The notes: generated by a model not told the origin, from the letters alone. DNA of 64,000 bases from Paraburkholderia guartelaensis (GCF_004353905.1 NZ_SMOD01000038.1:1-64000); one strand, 5' to 3'; positions 8,794 to 17,450 are shown, counted from the stretch's first letter. Numbers and translations are program-made.

Positions 8794-9864
8794 TTACGCA
8801 TTGCCGTCCGGCAGGTCGGGACGCAGTTCGGCCTCGATCTGATCGATGGTCGGCAGCCCGGTCTCCAGCGAGGCTGGCACCTCGCGCATCAGCTGGTACT
8901 CAGCCACACCCATTGGCTTGGCCACGCTACGCAGCGCATATTCCGCCACGAGCCGGTTCTTTTCCTTGCACAGCAGCAGGCCAATGGTCGGCTGGTCCTC
9001 GGGCGCCTTAACCTGTGCATCGATTGCGGACAGGTAGAAGTTCAGCTGGCCCGCGTATTCGGGCTTGAACGGCGTCGTTTTCAGTTCGACGACGACATAG
9101 CAGCGCAGCTTCAGATGGTAGAAAAGCAGATCGATGAAAAATTCATCGCCACCGACCTCCAACCGGTACTGGCGCCCCACGAACGCGAACCCGGCGCCCA
9201 GTTCAAGCAGGAAGCGGGTGATGTGCTGGGTGAGCGCGCGCTCGATGTCGCGCTCCTGGGCGTTCTCGGTCAAGCCAAGGAAGTCGAAGATGTAGGGATC
9301 CTTGAGCGCGTCGCGCGCGAGATCGGATTGCGGTGGCGGCAAGCGCTCCGCAAAGTTGGTGACCGCATTGCCTGCGCGCGCGTGCGCGGCCGTCTCGATC
9401 TGCATGATCAGCACGCTGCGCGACCAGCCGTGCTCGAGCGACTTTTCCGCGTACCAGAGCCGCTGCGGGGCGTCCTCCAGCTTGTCGAGGAGTGTCACGA
9501 CGTGCGACCACGGTAATTGTGCAACGGGCTGTTGCACAAATTCCGGCTGCGGGAAGGCTTGCGCCAACGCCCGCATGTACTTGAGATTGCGCGGCGAGAA
9601 TCCACGCATGTCGGGAAAGGCTGCCTTGAGATCACGCGCCAGCTGCTCGACAACGCCGGCGCCCCAGCCTTGTTGCTGCTGTCTGTCGAGAATGTCGCGG
9701 CCGATCTGCCAGTAGAGGCTGACCAGCTCCCGGTTCGCGCTGGCCACGGCGCGCTGTCGCGCCCGTTCGACGCGCTGCTTGAGCTCGGCGAACCAGTGAC
9801 GATAGTCCTCAGCCCACGCGGGCGTGCCCAGATCTTTGCTCATGCGCTTTTGGTCGTCGGGCAC
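8794..9864 (-). CDS. YhcG-family PD-(D/E)XK nuclease domain protein (DUF1016)
   Basis: 356 residues. The N-terminal half (about 15-190) is the DUF1016 N-terminal helical domain (SANRELVSLYWQIGRDI, FPDMRGFSPRNLKYMRAL, LPWSHVVTLLDK). The C-terminal half (about 200-345) is the PD-(D/E)XK fold, with D..FIDLLFYH followed by the CYVVVELK nuclease core. Such proteins are predicted nucleases and often sit in type I restriction or defence islands. Here no hsdM, hsdS or other defence partner is visible, so it is an orphan. The ATG at 9864 (MPDDQKRMSKDLG) is the longest start; MSKDLG at residue 8 is also possible. Catalytic residues appear intact. Confidence 0.9.
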   Translation of the reverse strand: MPDDQKRMSKDLGTPAWAEDYRHWFAELKQRVERARQRAVASANRELVSLYWQIGRDILDRQQQQGWGAGVVEQLARDLKAAFPDMRGFSPRNLKYMRALAQAFPQPEFVQQPVAQLPWSHVVTLLDKLEDAPQRLWYAEKSLEHGWSRSVLIMQIETAAHARAGNAVTNFAERLPPPQSDLARDALKDPYIFDFLGLTENAQERDIERALTQHITRFLLELGAGFAFVGRQYRLEVGGDEFFIDLLFYHLKLRCYVVVELKTTPFKPEYAGQLNFYLSAIDAQVKAPEDQPTIGLLLCKEKNRLVAEYALRSVAKPMGVAEYQLMREVPASLETGLPTIDQIEAELRPDLPDGNA

Positions 9865-9965
9865 CGGTTATCGCGCCCGGAAAGGAAATTATCCTTGGGG
9901 GACCGGCAGTCGACAAGCGGAGCCGGCGGGGAGTCCCCGGGATTATAGCATCGCACCCCGTTAAA

Positions 9966-9999
9966 AAATGCGATAAATTGCGTTATGTTAAATGCGATA
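9966..9999. repeat. 10 bp direct repeats 24 bp apart upstream of the YhcG gene
   Basis: AAATGCGATA occurs at 9966-9975 and again at 9990-9999, with a related TTGCGTTA between. The AT-rich stretch lies about 100 bp upstream of the nuclease start and is the only structured sequence in the gap 9865-10184. It may be an operator or promoter region. I see no gene in this gap. Confidence 0.4.
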
Positions 10000-10184
10000 C
10001 ACCATTCTTAAAAGCGAGTGTCTCGGCTCCCATTTTGGCGGTCGATGCGATCTCAGACAGCCTGGCCCCACCAGTTTCATCAATGCAGTAGTTGGAAGTC
10101 CGCGGCCGCACCGTGCCGTCCACCGCTTTGAATATCGTCGTCTCCTGAATCTCGTCGCGAACTTACCGACGCGAAAACGACTGA

Positions 10185-11093
10185 TCAGTCGAGCGCCCCT
10201 TCTGCGGCCAGCGCAACCAACGTATCAACAACGTGCCGGACTTTTGGCCGGAGATGCGCCACCTTCGGCCATACAACGTGCACGTCGATGAGATCTTTCG
10301 ACACCTTGTCGAGCACCGATACGAGTGTTCCGCCCTTCAAGCCCGGTCGGAGCAGCGACATCGGCATCTGGCAGATTCCGAGTCCGGACAACGCGGCGTC
10401 GATAATGGTGTCGCCGTCACTTATCTGATGAGTGGGAGGCGGAGAGATGCGCCGCGATTCCCCATCTGTGTTGACGCGCCATGAAAGCGGCTGCCCTCTG
10501 CGATACCCCACAATGCACGAATGGTTCTGCAGATCATCGACCGTCTTCGGAGTGCCCTTCCGTTTGAGATACTCTGGCGCTGCCGCGATGACCATTCGCT
10601 GGCTCGTCAAACGGCGCGCGACGAGGCCACTTGAACTTTGCAGTTCTCCAAATCGCACTACGAGGTCGACGCCCTCCTCGATCGGGTCGATGATGTGGTC
10701 GGAGAAGGTCATCGTGAACTGGAGGTCGGGGTGCTCCCGGCCGATCTTGAGAAGGATCGGAACCAGCACACGTCGACCGAACGCCGCAGGCATATCAATG
10801 CGCAGGCGGCCCACCGGTCGTTGCTGTCCTGGCCCGAGGGCGGCTTCGGCCGCCGAAATTTCGTCCAGCGCCGCGGAGCACGCCGCAAAGTAAGCCTCGC
10901 CATCGGCGGTCAACGCGATGCTTCGCGTCGTCCGGTGAAAAAGCTTGGCGCCGAGGCGCTCCTCCAGCTTCGCAATGGACTTGCCGACGGCTGACTTGGT
11001 CAGCCCGAGCTGGTCCGCAGCGTCGGTAAAGCTGCGCGATCTGGCGGCAGCTACGAAAATCGCAACGCCGCTGAAGGTTTCCGGTTGCGCCAT
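10185..11093 (-). CDS. LysR-family transcriptional regulator
   Basis: 302 residues with the usual LysR layout: a winged helix-turn-helix at 8-65 (FVAAARSRSFTDAADQLGLT, SAVGKSIAKLEERLG, LFHRTTRSIALT) and a substrate-binding domain from about 90. The SAVGKSI recognition helix differs from the common SAVSRQI and is seen in LysR proteins close to PtxE/AaeR-like and dehydrogenase-linked regulators. It precedes the catabolic operon in the same direction but is separated from the IolG-like gene (ending at 11213) by a gap containing a perfect palindrome right at this gene's start, so it has its own, probably autoregulated, promoter. Confidence 0.9.
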   Translation of the reverse strand: MAQPETFSGVAIFVAAARSRSFTDAADQLGLTKSAVGKSIAKLEERLGAKLFHRTTRSIALTADGEAYFAACSAALDEISAAEAALGPGQQRPVGRLRIDMPAAFGRRVLVPILLKIGREHPDLQFTMTFSDHIIDPIEEGVDLVVRFGELQSSSGLVARRLTSQRMVIAAAPEYLKRKGTPKTVDDLQNHSCIVGYRRGQPLSWRVNTDGESRRISPPPTHQISDGDTIIDAALSGLGICQMPMSLLRPGLKGGTLVSVLDKVSKDLIDVHVVWPKVAHLRPKVRHVVDTLVALAAEGALD

Positions 11094-11099
11094 GAAATC

Positions 11100-11134
11100 G
11101 CCCTAAATGGAGAGGTACCGTCTCCATTTAGGGC
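11100..11134. promoter_or_regulatory. Perfect 14 bp palindrome immediately before the LysR start
   Basis: GCCCTAAATGGAGA (11100-11113), a seven-base centre GGTACCG, then TCTCCATTTAGGGC (11121-11134). The inner end lies only six bases from the LysR start codon on the minus strand, so it overlaps the ribosome-binding region. It fits an autoregulatory operator; as RNA it would also make a hairpin over the translation start. Confidence 0.75.
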
Positions 11135-11212
11135 ACAGATCGGGCGGTTGTCAACTTTTTCTCAACGGATGACGCGGACGCCGGCTTTGCCGGGCGCCCG
11201 CAGTCTCGATCT

Positions 11213-12205
11213 TCAGATCCGGACTGCGCGGCCGCTCTGCGCAGCCTCGAGCGCACAATTGGCGATGTGAAGCGCCCTGATGCCGTCGCGTGGAGTCGCG
11301 GGCATTGCGGTGCCGCTCTGCAATGCGTCGATGAAGGCGTCGAGCTCAACACGATACGAATCCGCGTGCCGCTCCAGAAAGAAGTTGAGCAGCGGATCGC
11401 GCGCCTCGGTGGCGCCTGTGGTCCAGCGACGCAGACTCGACGGGCGATGGTTCTCGTTCAGAACCATGCCCTTCGAACCGAACACCTCCACGCGCTGATC
11501 GAAGCCGTAGACGGCCTGTCTCGAGCCATTGATATGACATTGTTTTCCGGATGCCGTACGCAACAGCACCATCACGCTATCAAAGTCTGGAATCTCGTCC
11601 AGGCCCGGATCAACCAGACGGTTACCCATCGCCATCACCTCGACAGGGTCCTCGCCCAACAGCCACCGGGCAGTATCGAAGTCGTGGATGGTCATATCGC
11701 GAAAGATCCCACCAGAGTGGCGAAGATATTCGCGCGGCGCGAGGCCGGGGTCGCGGCTCGTGATGACGACCTGACGAACGTCACCCACCTCGCCGTCACG
11801 TATCGCCTTTTTCAGGGCCATCGCGTCAGGATCGAAGCGCCTGTTGAAAGCGAGCATCACCTTGCCCTGCAGTCGCTCGATCTCCTCCACCGCAGCGAGC
11901 GCCCGATCGATATCGAGATCGATCGGTTTCTCGCAGAGAACGGGTTTTCCGAGCCGTACAGCGCGCAGGGTGAGGTCAATATGGGTGTCAGTCGGCGTGC
12001 CGATGATGACCGCGTCAACGTCTTCGCGATCGACCGCCGCCCCACAGTCGAGGCTGAAATCACAGCCGAGCGAACTCGCCAGCTCTGCAACCGCAGCCTC
12101 GTTGGGATCGGCAACAACGACGAGTTCAAGACGACGGTCAGCGGCCACGTTTGCAGCGTGGATTTTTCCGATGCGGCCCGCACCAAGGACAGCAATTCGC
12201 AACAT
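11213..12205 (-). CDS. IolG-like inositol 2-dehydrogenase / Gfo-Idh-MocA oxidoreductase
   Basis: 330 residues, NAD(P)-dependent oxidation of a cyclitol or sugar ring hydroxyl. The Rossmann motif GAGRIGKIHA is at 8-17, the conserved EKP with catalytic lysine at 92-94, and the IolG active-site set D170...H174 in RDMTIHDFDTARWLLG, equivalent to the Asp/His pair of Bacillus IolG. AGGAG lies 5 bases ahead of the ATG. It is the last gene of a minus-strand run beginning with the hydroxyquinol dioxygenase at 16219. No other myo-inositol genes (iolB, iolC, iolD) are in the window, so the substrate may be another polyol or a ring ketone. Confidence 0.88.
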   Translation of the reverse strand: MLRIAVLGAGRIGKIHAANVAADRRLELVVVADPNEAAVAELASSLGCDFSLDCGAAVDREDVDAVIIGTPTDTHIDLTLRAVRLGKPVLCEKPIDLDIDRALAAVEEIERLQGKVMLAFNRRFDPDAMALKKAIRDGEVGDVRQVVITSRDPGLAPREYLRHSGGIFRDMTIHDFDTARWLLGEDPVEVMAMGNRLVDPGLDEIPDFDSVMVLLRTASGKQCHINGSRQAVYGFDQRVEVFGSKGMVLNENHRPSSLRRWTTGATEARDPLLNFFLERHADSYRVELDAFIDALQSGTAMPATPRDGIRALHIANCALEAAQSGRAVRI

Positions 12206-12260
12206 ACAAGTCTCCTGTGTCCAACCACGCGCCTGTGCGACGCGCTATTTATTGCAAACT

Positions 12261-12554
12261 TCAATTTTCAGAGGTAGCAACAGTCGTTCGGCGCGACGGC
12301 GAACCTGCACACTTAGGTTGCAGCAACCTCTGAACGTAGGGATGCTCTGGCCTGTTCGGGCCATCCGGTGCAAACTCCCGGCTCAACCGAAGGATATCCA
12401 CGACACCATATTCCGAGATATCCGGCCCTTGCTCTGCGCGCGCCGCTGCGATTTCGATCGCCAGGCGATGGGCGTAGCTGCGCTCCCTTAGCAGCATGGC
12501 AAGCGCCTCCGCGAGAATGCTGCGGTCCTGGGTAGACATTGACGAACCAGACAT
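12261..12554 (-). CDS. Small hypothetical protein in the catabolic operon
   Basis: 97 residues from the ATG at 12554, which has a good AGGAGA ribosome site 4-5 bases ahead; an ATG at 12539 is the other option. The sequence is mostly helical: RSILAEALAMLLRERSYAHR, IEIAAARAEQGPDISEYGVVDILRL, then a proline-rich RPEHPYVQRLLQP and a basic tail. I do not recognise the family. It lies 92 bases after the SDR gene and 55 before the IolG-like gene, in the same direction, so it is likely cotranscribed. It may be a small accessory subunit; no evidence beyond position supports that. Confidence 0.6.
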   Translation of the reverse strand: MSGSSMSTQDRSILAEALAMLLRERSYAHRLAIEIAAARAEQGPDISEYGVVDILRLSREFAPDGPNRPEHPYVQRLLQPKCAGSPSRRTTVATSEN

Positions 12555-12645
12555 ATCTTCTCCTGCTACCTTTCGGTTACCCTCATAGGGCGCGGGAACG
12601 CACGCCAAGACCGTACCAGCTCCGCGGCTGCGCGCGCCCCCGTCC

Positions 12646-13452
12646 TCAGATGAGGCTTCGAATGCTGCCGCCATCGACGCCCCACACTGCTGACGTTACA
12701 AACGAAGCGAGGTCTGAGGCCAGGAATACGATTACGTTCGCCACCTCTTCAGGCGTACCGAGACGGTTCAACGGGAGCTGGCGCAGGGAGAGTTCATGCT
12801 CCACGGCTTCACGCGGCGCCATGCCGTGGAACTTGCCCATCGTGTCCGCGAAGCCACCTTCCTTGGTCCAGAACGGCGTCCATACGGGTCCGGGGGCGAC
12901 CGCATTGACACGGATCCGGGGCGCCTCCGCGCGCGCCAGCCCCTTGGTCAGAGCAAGCACCGCCGCTTTTGACGCCGAATAGTCGATGGGAACCGGCTCC
13001 GGCTGTCGAGCCAGGTCCGATGCGTTATTGATGATCACGGCTTTCTCCCGCGAGCGAAGTGCAGGAAGCAGATGGCGGCATGCACGCACGTAACTCATGA
13101 AATTGAGGTTCAGGGTGAAATCCCAGTCCTCGTCCGAGAGTTCCTCGAATGTCCGCACCTTGCCCGCGCCAACATTGTTCACAAGCACGTCGACCTGCCC
13201 GCTATACGGCCGTAGCGCCGCATCAATTCCTTCCTGAACGCCGTTGGCCATCGAGAGGTCGGCCTGAGCGATGCTCACGTTGCTTCCCATCGCACGGATT
13301 TCCGCCTGGACCTCCTCGAGTGCGCCGCCATCGATATCCACCAGACACAGTCGTGCGCCCTCCTTCGCGAAAGCAACTGCCGTTGAGCGGCCGATGCCCT
13401 TCGCAGCGCCAGTTACCAAGACGATCTTTCCATCAAGACCCGTTTGCATCAT
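12646..13452 (-). CDS. SDR-family oxidoreductase
   Basis: 268 residues of the classical short-chain dehydrogenase fold. The cofactor motif TGAAKGIG is at 14-21, with an Asp at the end of beta 2 (VDID) pointing to NAD rather than NADP. NNVG follows at about 91-94, and the catalytic Ser-Tyr-Lys set shows as NNAS and YSASK (about 158-162). AAAGGAG precedes an ATGATG start at 13452. In this operon it is expected to act on a hydroxyl or keto group of the same ring substrate as the IolG-like enzyme, upstream of ring cleavage. The exact substrate cannot be read from sequence. Confidence 0.9.
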   Translation of the reverse strand: MMQTGLDGKIVLVTGAAKGIGRSTAVAFAKEGARLCLVDIDGGALEEVQAEIRAMGSNVSIAQADLSMANGVQEGIDAALRPYSGQVDVLVNNVGAGKVRTFEELSDEDWDFTLNLNFMSYVRACRHLLPALRSREKAVIINNASDLARQPEPVPIDYSASKAAVLALTKGLARAEAPRIRVNAVAPGPVWTPFWTKEGGFADTMGKFHGMAPREAVEHELSLRQLPLNRLGTPEEVANVIVFLASDLASFVTSAVWGVDGGSIRSLI

Positions 13453-13571
13453 TGTCTCCTTTCCTATTTATAAGTAATCCTTCAGATTCGAGAAACTCTG
13501 GCATCGTTTTGATCCATGCCACCACGCGGCGACCTACGCACACCAGGCCGCCGTCATCCCTCAAGGCATGG

Positions 13572-13856
13572 CTAACGGTTATCCACGCGCTTGATGAATG
13601 GCCGAATATCGATCGACTTCCAGATCTTCGCCTTGTTGAACGGATCGTCCTTGACGAATGCCTCGATGTCAGCGATCTCCTCTGCCTCATAGAGGAAGAA
13701 GCTACCGATCATCGTCGTTCCGTCCGCTTTGGTCAGCGGGCCGGAGATCAAGGTCTTCACCGGTGAAGTCTGCAGGTAGGCTTTGTGGGCGTCGTAGTGT
13801 TCGAGCCGGCGCTCGACGACGCCGTCGTGGTCAAGACAATAGACAGTGAAATGCAT
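13572..13856 (-). CDS. YciI-family protein
   Basis: 94 residues from the ATG at 13856, which has GGAGG 6 bases ahead. It matches the YCII ferredoxin-like fold: MHFTVYCLDHDG, R..HYDAHKAYL with the conserved His, SGPLTKADG, GSFFLYEAEEIADIEAFVKDDPF. YciI-type proteins are small dimeric enzymes or accessory proteins in aromatic catabolism, for example the chloromuconolactone dehalogenase-like group. Placement between the reductase and the SDR suggests a role in an isomerisation or hydrolysis step, which is inference. Confidence 0.85.
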   Translation of the reverse strand: MHFTVYCLDHDGVVERRLEHYDAHKAYLQTSPVKTLISGPLTKADGTTMIGSFFLYEAEEIADIEAFVKDDPFNKAKIWKSIDIRPFIKRVDNR

Positions 13857-13939
13857 ACTGCACCTCCAGAGATCCAAACAGCCGATGTGCTCATGCGCGA
13901 CATCAATGCTGGCGCGGGCTGATGCTGGCCTGTGCCACC

Positions 13940-15004
13940 CTAGTGCGGGCTAACGCCGTCAAACGCATCCCGCAGCAAGGCGTGGATCGCTTCACGTTCG
14001 ATCGGCCGCGGATTCCAGTACGGATTCGAGCTGGCGATTTCCGCTGCCTTTTCCACGTCCTCGGCCTTCATCCCGATATCCTTCAGCGCGACCGGCGCGC
14101 CGTTGGCCTTCGCCAGTTCGTAGACGCCGACTGCTGCATCGTCGGCTCCGATGGCACGCGCAATGCGGGTCATCGCGTCAGGCGCAGCCTGCCTGTTGTA
14201 TGCAAGCGCGTGCGGCAACACGATGGTATGGGTTTGCGCGTGTGGGAGATTGAAGCTCCCGCCCAGCGTGTGACATAGCTTGTGATGTAGCGCCATTCCT
14301 ACGCTACCCAGTGTCGTCCCGCACAGCCACGCGCCATACAGTGCCTGCGAACGGGCATCGATGTCCGTGGAATTCGCAACGATGCCTGGCAGCGCACGCG
14401 CCAGCGATGCGATGCCCTCTTCCGCCATCAGGCTTATCACCGGGTTCGCATCGCGCGAGTAGAGCGCCTCTGCAGCATGTGCGATGGCGTTGATGCCGCT
14501 CGTCACGGAGAGTCCAACGGGCAATGTCACCGTGAGGTCGGGATCGTAGATCACCGTTTTCGGAAGCACCCTGACGTCCGTTCCGGTCTTCTTCAGGCCG
14601 CCTTCGGTAATGCCATAGATCGCCGTCATCTCGCTACCGGCGTAGGTCGTGGGAATCGCCAGGATAGGAAGACCGGAATCCATCGCGATCGCCTTGCCGA
14701 GGCCGACCGTAGAGCCTCCGCCAACGGCGATCGCGCAATCCGCGTTCAGTTCCCGGGCCAACGCACGTGCTTCGCGAGCGAGTTCAATCGGCACATGCAT
14801 CACAGCCTTATCGAAAACGGCTGCCGTGCGGGCACCCAGCCTTGCGGCGACCATTTCGGCAGTCTCCCGCTGCTCCGGCGTGCAGAGAACGAGTGCACGT
14901 TCCGCGCCGAGTTCCAGGACTTCACGCTCGAGGTGCTGCAAGCTACCCGCGCCGAAAACTACACGGCCCGGTCGTGCCTGATAGATAAATTCAAGCTTTT
15001 GCAT
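13940..15004 (-). CDS. Maleylacetate reductase (iron-type alcohol dehydrogenase family)
   Basis: 354 residues. It reduces maleylacetate to 3-oxoadipate with NAD(P)H, the step after hydroxyquinol ring opening and hydrolysis. Family marks seen are FVFG-type N-terminus (FIYQARPGRVVFGAGSL), GGGSTVGLGKAIA, PTTYAGSEMT, and the metal-site region HHKLCHTLGGSFNLPHAQTH ending in TIVLPH. The start is placed at 15004 (MQKLEFIYQ), because the 50 residues of longer frame upstream are the antisense-like tail of the Dabb gene. The start overlaps the end of the Dabb gene by 14 bases, so translation is likely coupled. Confidence 0.93.
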   Translation of the reverse strand: MQKLEFIYQARPGRVVFGAGSLQHLEREVLELGAERALVLCTPEQRETAEMVAARLGARTAAVFDKAVMHVPIELAREARALARELNADCAIAVGGGSTVGLGKAIAMDSGLPILAIPTTYAGSEMTAIYGITEGGLKKTGTDVRVLPKTVIYDPDLTVTLPVGLSVTSGINAIAHAAEALYSRDANPVISLMAEEGIASLARALPGIVANSTDIDARSQALYGAWLCGTTLGSVGMALHHKLCHTLGGSFNLPHAQTHTIVLPHALAYNRQAAPDAMTRIARAIGADDAAVGVYELAKANGAPVALKDIGMKAEDVEKAAEIASSNPYWNPRPIEREAIHALLRDAFDGVSPH

Positions 15005-15341
15005 GTGCGGGCTCCGCCTCCATCGTACGCATCGCGGCAGCATCAAATTCATAGTCGACCTGGAACCGTGCTGTCCGCACGTCGCCGAGTTCCGCCCGGA
15101 CACGCAGATGCTCAGGATGAGACGCATACGCGTCCAACGCCTCGCGGGACTCAAACTCCGTCACGAGAACGGCGTCGCATGCGTAATCGACCCCGCTTGA
15201 GTCGATGCCGACCTCAAGATGACTCATTCCCGGAATTCGACCGCGCAGCCCTTCGAAACTTGTCTTCACAAGCTCCGACGTTGTCGCACGCTCAGCCTCC
15301 GTTTCACCGCGTACTCGCCACATAACGATATGCCGGATCAT
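14991..15341 (-). CDS. Dabb-family (stress-responsive A/B barrel) protein
   Basis: 116 residues from MIRHIVMWR at 15341. The pattern IRHIVMWRV...L..L...IPG...LEVG.D.......D.VL.TEF.S.EAL.AY..HPEH is that of the Dabb ferredoxin-like barrel (Pfam SRAB). Members in aromatic operons act as small cyclases, hydrolases or unknown partners of dioxygenases. Its ATG overlaps the dioxygenase stop in an ATGA pair (15338-15341), so the two are translated together. The function in this pathway is not known. Confidence 0.88.
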   Translation of the reverse strand: MIRHIVMWRVRGETEAERATTSELVKTSFEGLRGRIPGMSHLEVGIDSSGVDYACDAVLVTEFESREALDAYASHPEHLRVRAELGDVRTARFQVDYEFDAAAMRTMEAEPAHAKA

Positions 15342-16219
15342 GCGATTGCCTCCGATGGATTGAGGATGAAATCGTAGTCGAGCGTGTACCACGGTACCTC
15401 GAATACCTTGCCGTCCGGTGCGATCCCGGGCTCGTGACGAACCCAGTCTGCAATCAGGGACGAGCGCACACCGAAGACCACGTCGGAATCGAGATACTGG
15501 TCGCCATCCCGGAACACGTGAGTGATCAGGGTCTCGTAGCCGGGCGCCTGAAGCATGAAATGCAGGTGGGCGGGGCGCCAGGGGTGGCGTCCGGTCGCGG
15601 CGAGCATCCGGCCGACCGGCCCATCGTGGGGAATCGGATAAGCTTCAGCGAGGATCGACCGAAAATGGAAATGCCCCTCCGCATCGGTCTGCAACCGCCC
15701 GCGAGCACGATGCTCTGTGGGCCCGTCGCCACTGTGCGTCTGGACGTCGTAAAAGCCGTCTTCGTCCGACTGCCATACATCAAGCCACGCATTCGGCACA
15801 ACCTCTCCATCCGCGCCTCGTACTTGTCCTTTCACGTAGCATGGCGCGCCATGTGCGCCATTCGAGATGTCGTCGCCGTTCCTGTAGAGCGGCGCCCCCT
15901 CAAGGAAAAACGGCCCGAACACCGTTGCCTCGGTGCAATTGGCCGGCTTGCTGTTGTTCTGAGCCGTCACCAGCATGGACAGACCAAGCGTATCGGAAAG
16001 CAGGATGAATTCCTGGCGCCTGTCGTCGGTGATGTGACCGACCTCCGTCAGAAATGAAATAGCCTTGAACCACTCGGCCTCGGTCAGTTTCACCTCTCTC
16101 GCAAAAGCGTGAAGGTGCTGTACGAGGCTGGTCATGATGGTTCGCAGGCGAGCGTCTTCGCACTTGGCGAAGGATTCGATCACGGCAAGCGTGATGGTGT
16201 CTTCGTTGATATTGCGCAT
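15338..16219 (-). CDS. Hydroxyquinol 1,2-dioxygenase (intradiol)
   Basis: 293 residues. It cleaves hydroxyquinol (1,2,4-trihydroxybenzene) to maleylacetate using non-haem Fe(III). An N-terminal dimerisation domain (about 1-95) precedes the intradiol barrel. The four iron ligands appear as Y157 (DGFYDVQ), Y194 (AYPIPHDGP), H218 and H220 (PAHLHF), with the same spacing between the second Tyr and the two His as the Nocardioides enzyme. GFYDVQ and the whole set favour hydroxyquinol over catechol, and the maleylacetate reductase two genes on supports it. The start MRNINEDT at 16219 has GGAGAC upstream; the longer frame is non-coding leader. First gene of the operon, with the shared regulatory element about 60 bp upstream. 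Confidence 0.93.
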   Translation of the reverse strand: MRNINEDTITLAVIESFAKCEDARLRTIMTSLVQHLHAFAREVKLTEAEWFKAISFLTEVGHITDDRRQEFILLSDTLGLSMLVTAQNNSKPANCTEATVFGPFFLEGAPLYRNGDDISNGAHGAPCYVKGQVRGADGEVVPNAWLDVWQSDEDGFYDVQTHSGDGPTEHRARGRLQTDAEGHFHFRSILAEAYPIPHDGPVGRMLAATGRHPWRPAHLHFMLQAPGYETLITHVFRDGDQYLDSDVVFGVRSSLIADWVRHEPGIAPDGKVFEVPWYTLDYDFILNPSEAIA

Positions 16220-16280
16220 TTCAATTGTCTCCGGTGTGCGCTCTTGCAAGCGTCTTCCCGACAAAGTTAAAGCTTCGTTG

Positions 16281-16333
16281 CCGGAAATAAAATGCGCTCC
16301 GGCGAAATGACATTTCCTGGCGCCGGAAAAATG
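16281..16333. promoter_or_regulatory. Shared regulatory element, copy a (dioxygenase promoter)
   Basis: A repeat-rich 53 bp block: CCGGAAATAAAATGC, then CGGCGAAATGACATTTCC, then CGCCGGAAAAATG. It aligns along its length with blocks at 21501-21551 and 23906-23959. Read on the minus strand it is three CATTTT(T)CCG-type repeats about 21 bp apart around a GGAAAT..ATTTCC-like palindrome. It lies 62 bp upstream of the dioxygenase start and 190 bp upstream of the divergent LysR gene. The rest of 16220-16526 holds no gene. Confidence 0.75.
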
Positions 16334-16526
16334 CCCTGCGTCGCTTCCACAGGTGGCAGCACTTCGCGTGACCCGTTGGCCCTTTTTCAGCAGGACTGTC
16401 GACCGCAGGTTGACAATCTGGCGACCTGCAGTGTGTTTATCCACCTCTGAAACTGGGTGATAGTGCGTCTGAACACGCTGAAAAAATCAGCCTTGATTGT
16501 TCCAGCACTATCAGATCGAGGAGACG

Positions 16527-17450
16527 ATGGACCGCCTGACCCAGATTCAGTTGTTCGTGCTTACTGCGGACCTTGGCAGCTTGTCCAGGGCCGCTGAGCA
16601 ACTCGATATGTCTAACGCTGCCGCGAGTCGCACGCTGAGTCTGCTCGAAGAGCAACTCGGCACGCGTCTGATTGAACGCACGACGCGAAGAATGTGGCTC
16701 ACCGACGCCGGCCGGGAATATCACCGGCGATGCGGGCTGGTGCTTTCCGAGCTGGCAGAGGCGGACTCGATCGCCGCCGATGAGAGCGTAAGTCCCCGAG
16801 GGGTACTTCGTGTCACGAGCTCCGTGTCGTTTGCGATGATGCATCTGGCGCCGGCGCTGCCTGACTTCCTGGAGCGCTACCCCAATCTGTCGGTCCAGTT
16901 GACTGCAGCGAACCAGTACCACAACTTCATCGAGGCTGGTATCGACATTGCCATCCGCACCAAGGAACACGAGGGAGATTCTGGAATCACTGTTCGACGG
17001 CTTGCCGAAACCCGACGTGTGCTCGCCGCGTCGCCTGACTATCTCTCGACGCACGGTCGGCCGCAAACTCCCCAGGACCTGGGGCAACACCGGATGCTGA
17101 TCTACAACCTGTCGGTTGACCCGCATCAGCTCCATCTGCGCCGGGGGGAGGACGAATGCACCGTATCCATCTCGAGCGCGCTCGATTCGAACGAAGGGCA
17201 GGTCATCGTGGCTGCCGGGCGCGCGGGTCTGGGCATCGTCATCCAGCCGATGTACATCATTCACGACGACATCGTCGCAGGACGACTCGTCCCCGTCCTG
17301 GAAGACTGGCAACTGCCAAAGCTCACGATCAATCTTGCCTACCAGAGCCGCCGATACCAGCCGGCAAAGATCCGGGTCTTCAGCGAATTTCTTGTCGAGC
17401 GCGTCAGGTCGCAGCAACTCGAGAAGCGCTGGATGACGTTCGCCCCCTAA
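16527..17450 (+). CDS. LysR-family transcriptional regulator, divergent from the hydroxyquinol operon
   Basis: 307 residues. N-terminal winged helix (IQLFVLTADLGSLSRAAEQL, SNAAASRTLSLLEEQLGTRL, RTTRRMWLTDAG) and a type 2 periplasmic-binding-like sensor domain from about residue 92. GAGGAG lies 5-10 bases before the ATG at 16527. It is transcribed away from the dioxygenase operon across a 307 bp gap, the usual setting for a LysR regulator that controls the divergent operon. It is a candidate to act there, but it is not proven to bind the three-copy element, which is not a plain T-N11-A LysR box. Confidence 0.9.
   Translation: MDRLTQIQLFVLTADLGSLSRAAEQLDMSNAAASRTLSLLEEQLGTRLIERTTRRMWLTDAGREYHRRCGLVLSELAEADSIAADESVSPRGVLRVTSSVSFAMMHLAPALPDFLERYPNLSVQLTAANQYHNFIEAGIDIAIRTKEHEGDSGITVRRLAETRRVLAASPDYLSTHGRPQTPQDLGQHRMLIYNLSVDPHQLHLRRGEDECTVSISSALDSNEGQVIVAAGRAGLGIVIQPMYIIHDDIVAGRLVPVLEDWQLPKLTINLAYQSRRYQPAKIRVFSEFLVERVRSQQLEKRWMTFAP

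Noticed and set aside
12261..12554. Small operon gene as beta subunit of a C-glycoside lyase
   Set aside because: Length and motifs do not match the known small subunits; kept as unknown.
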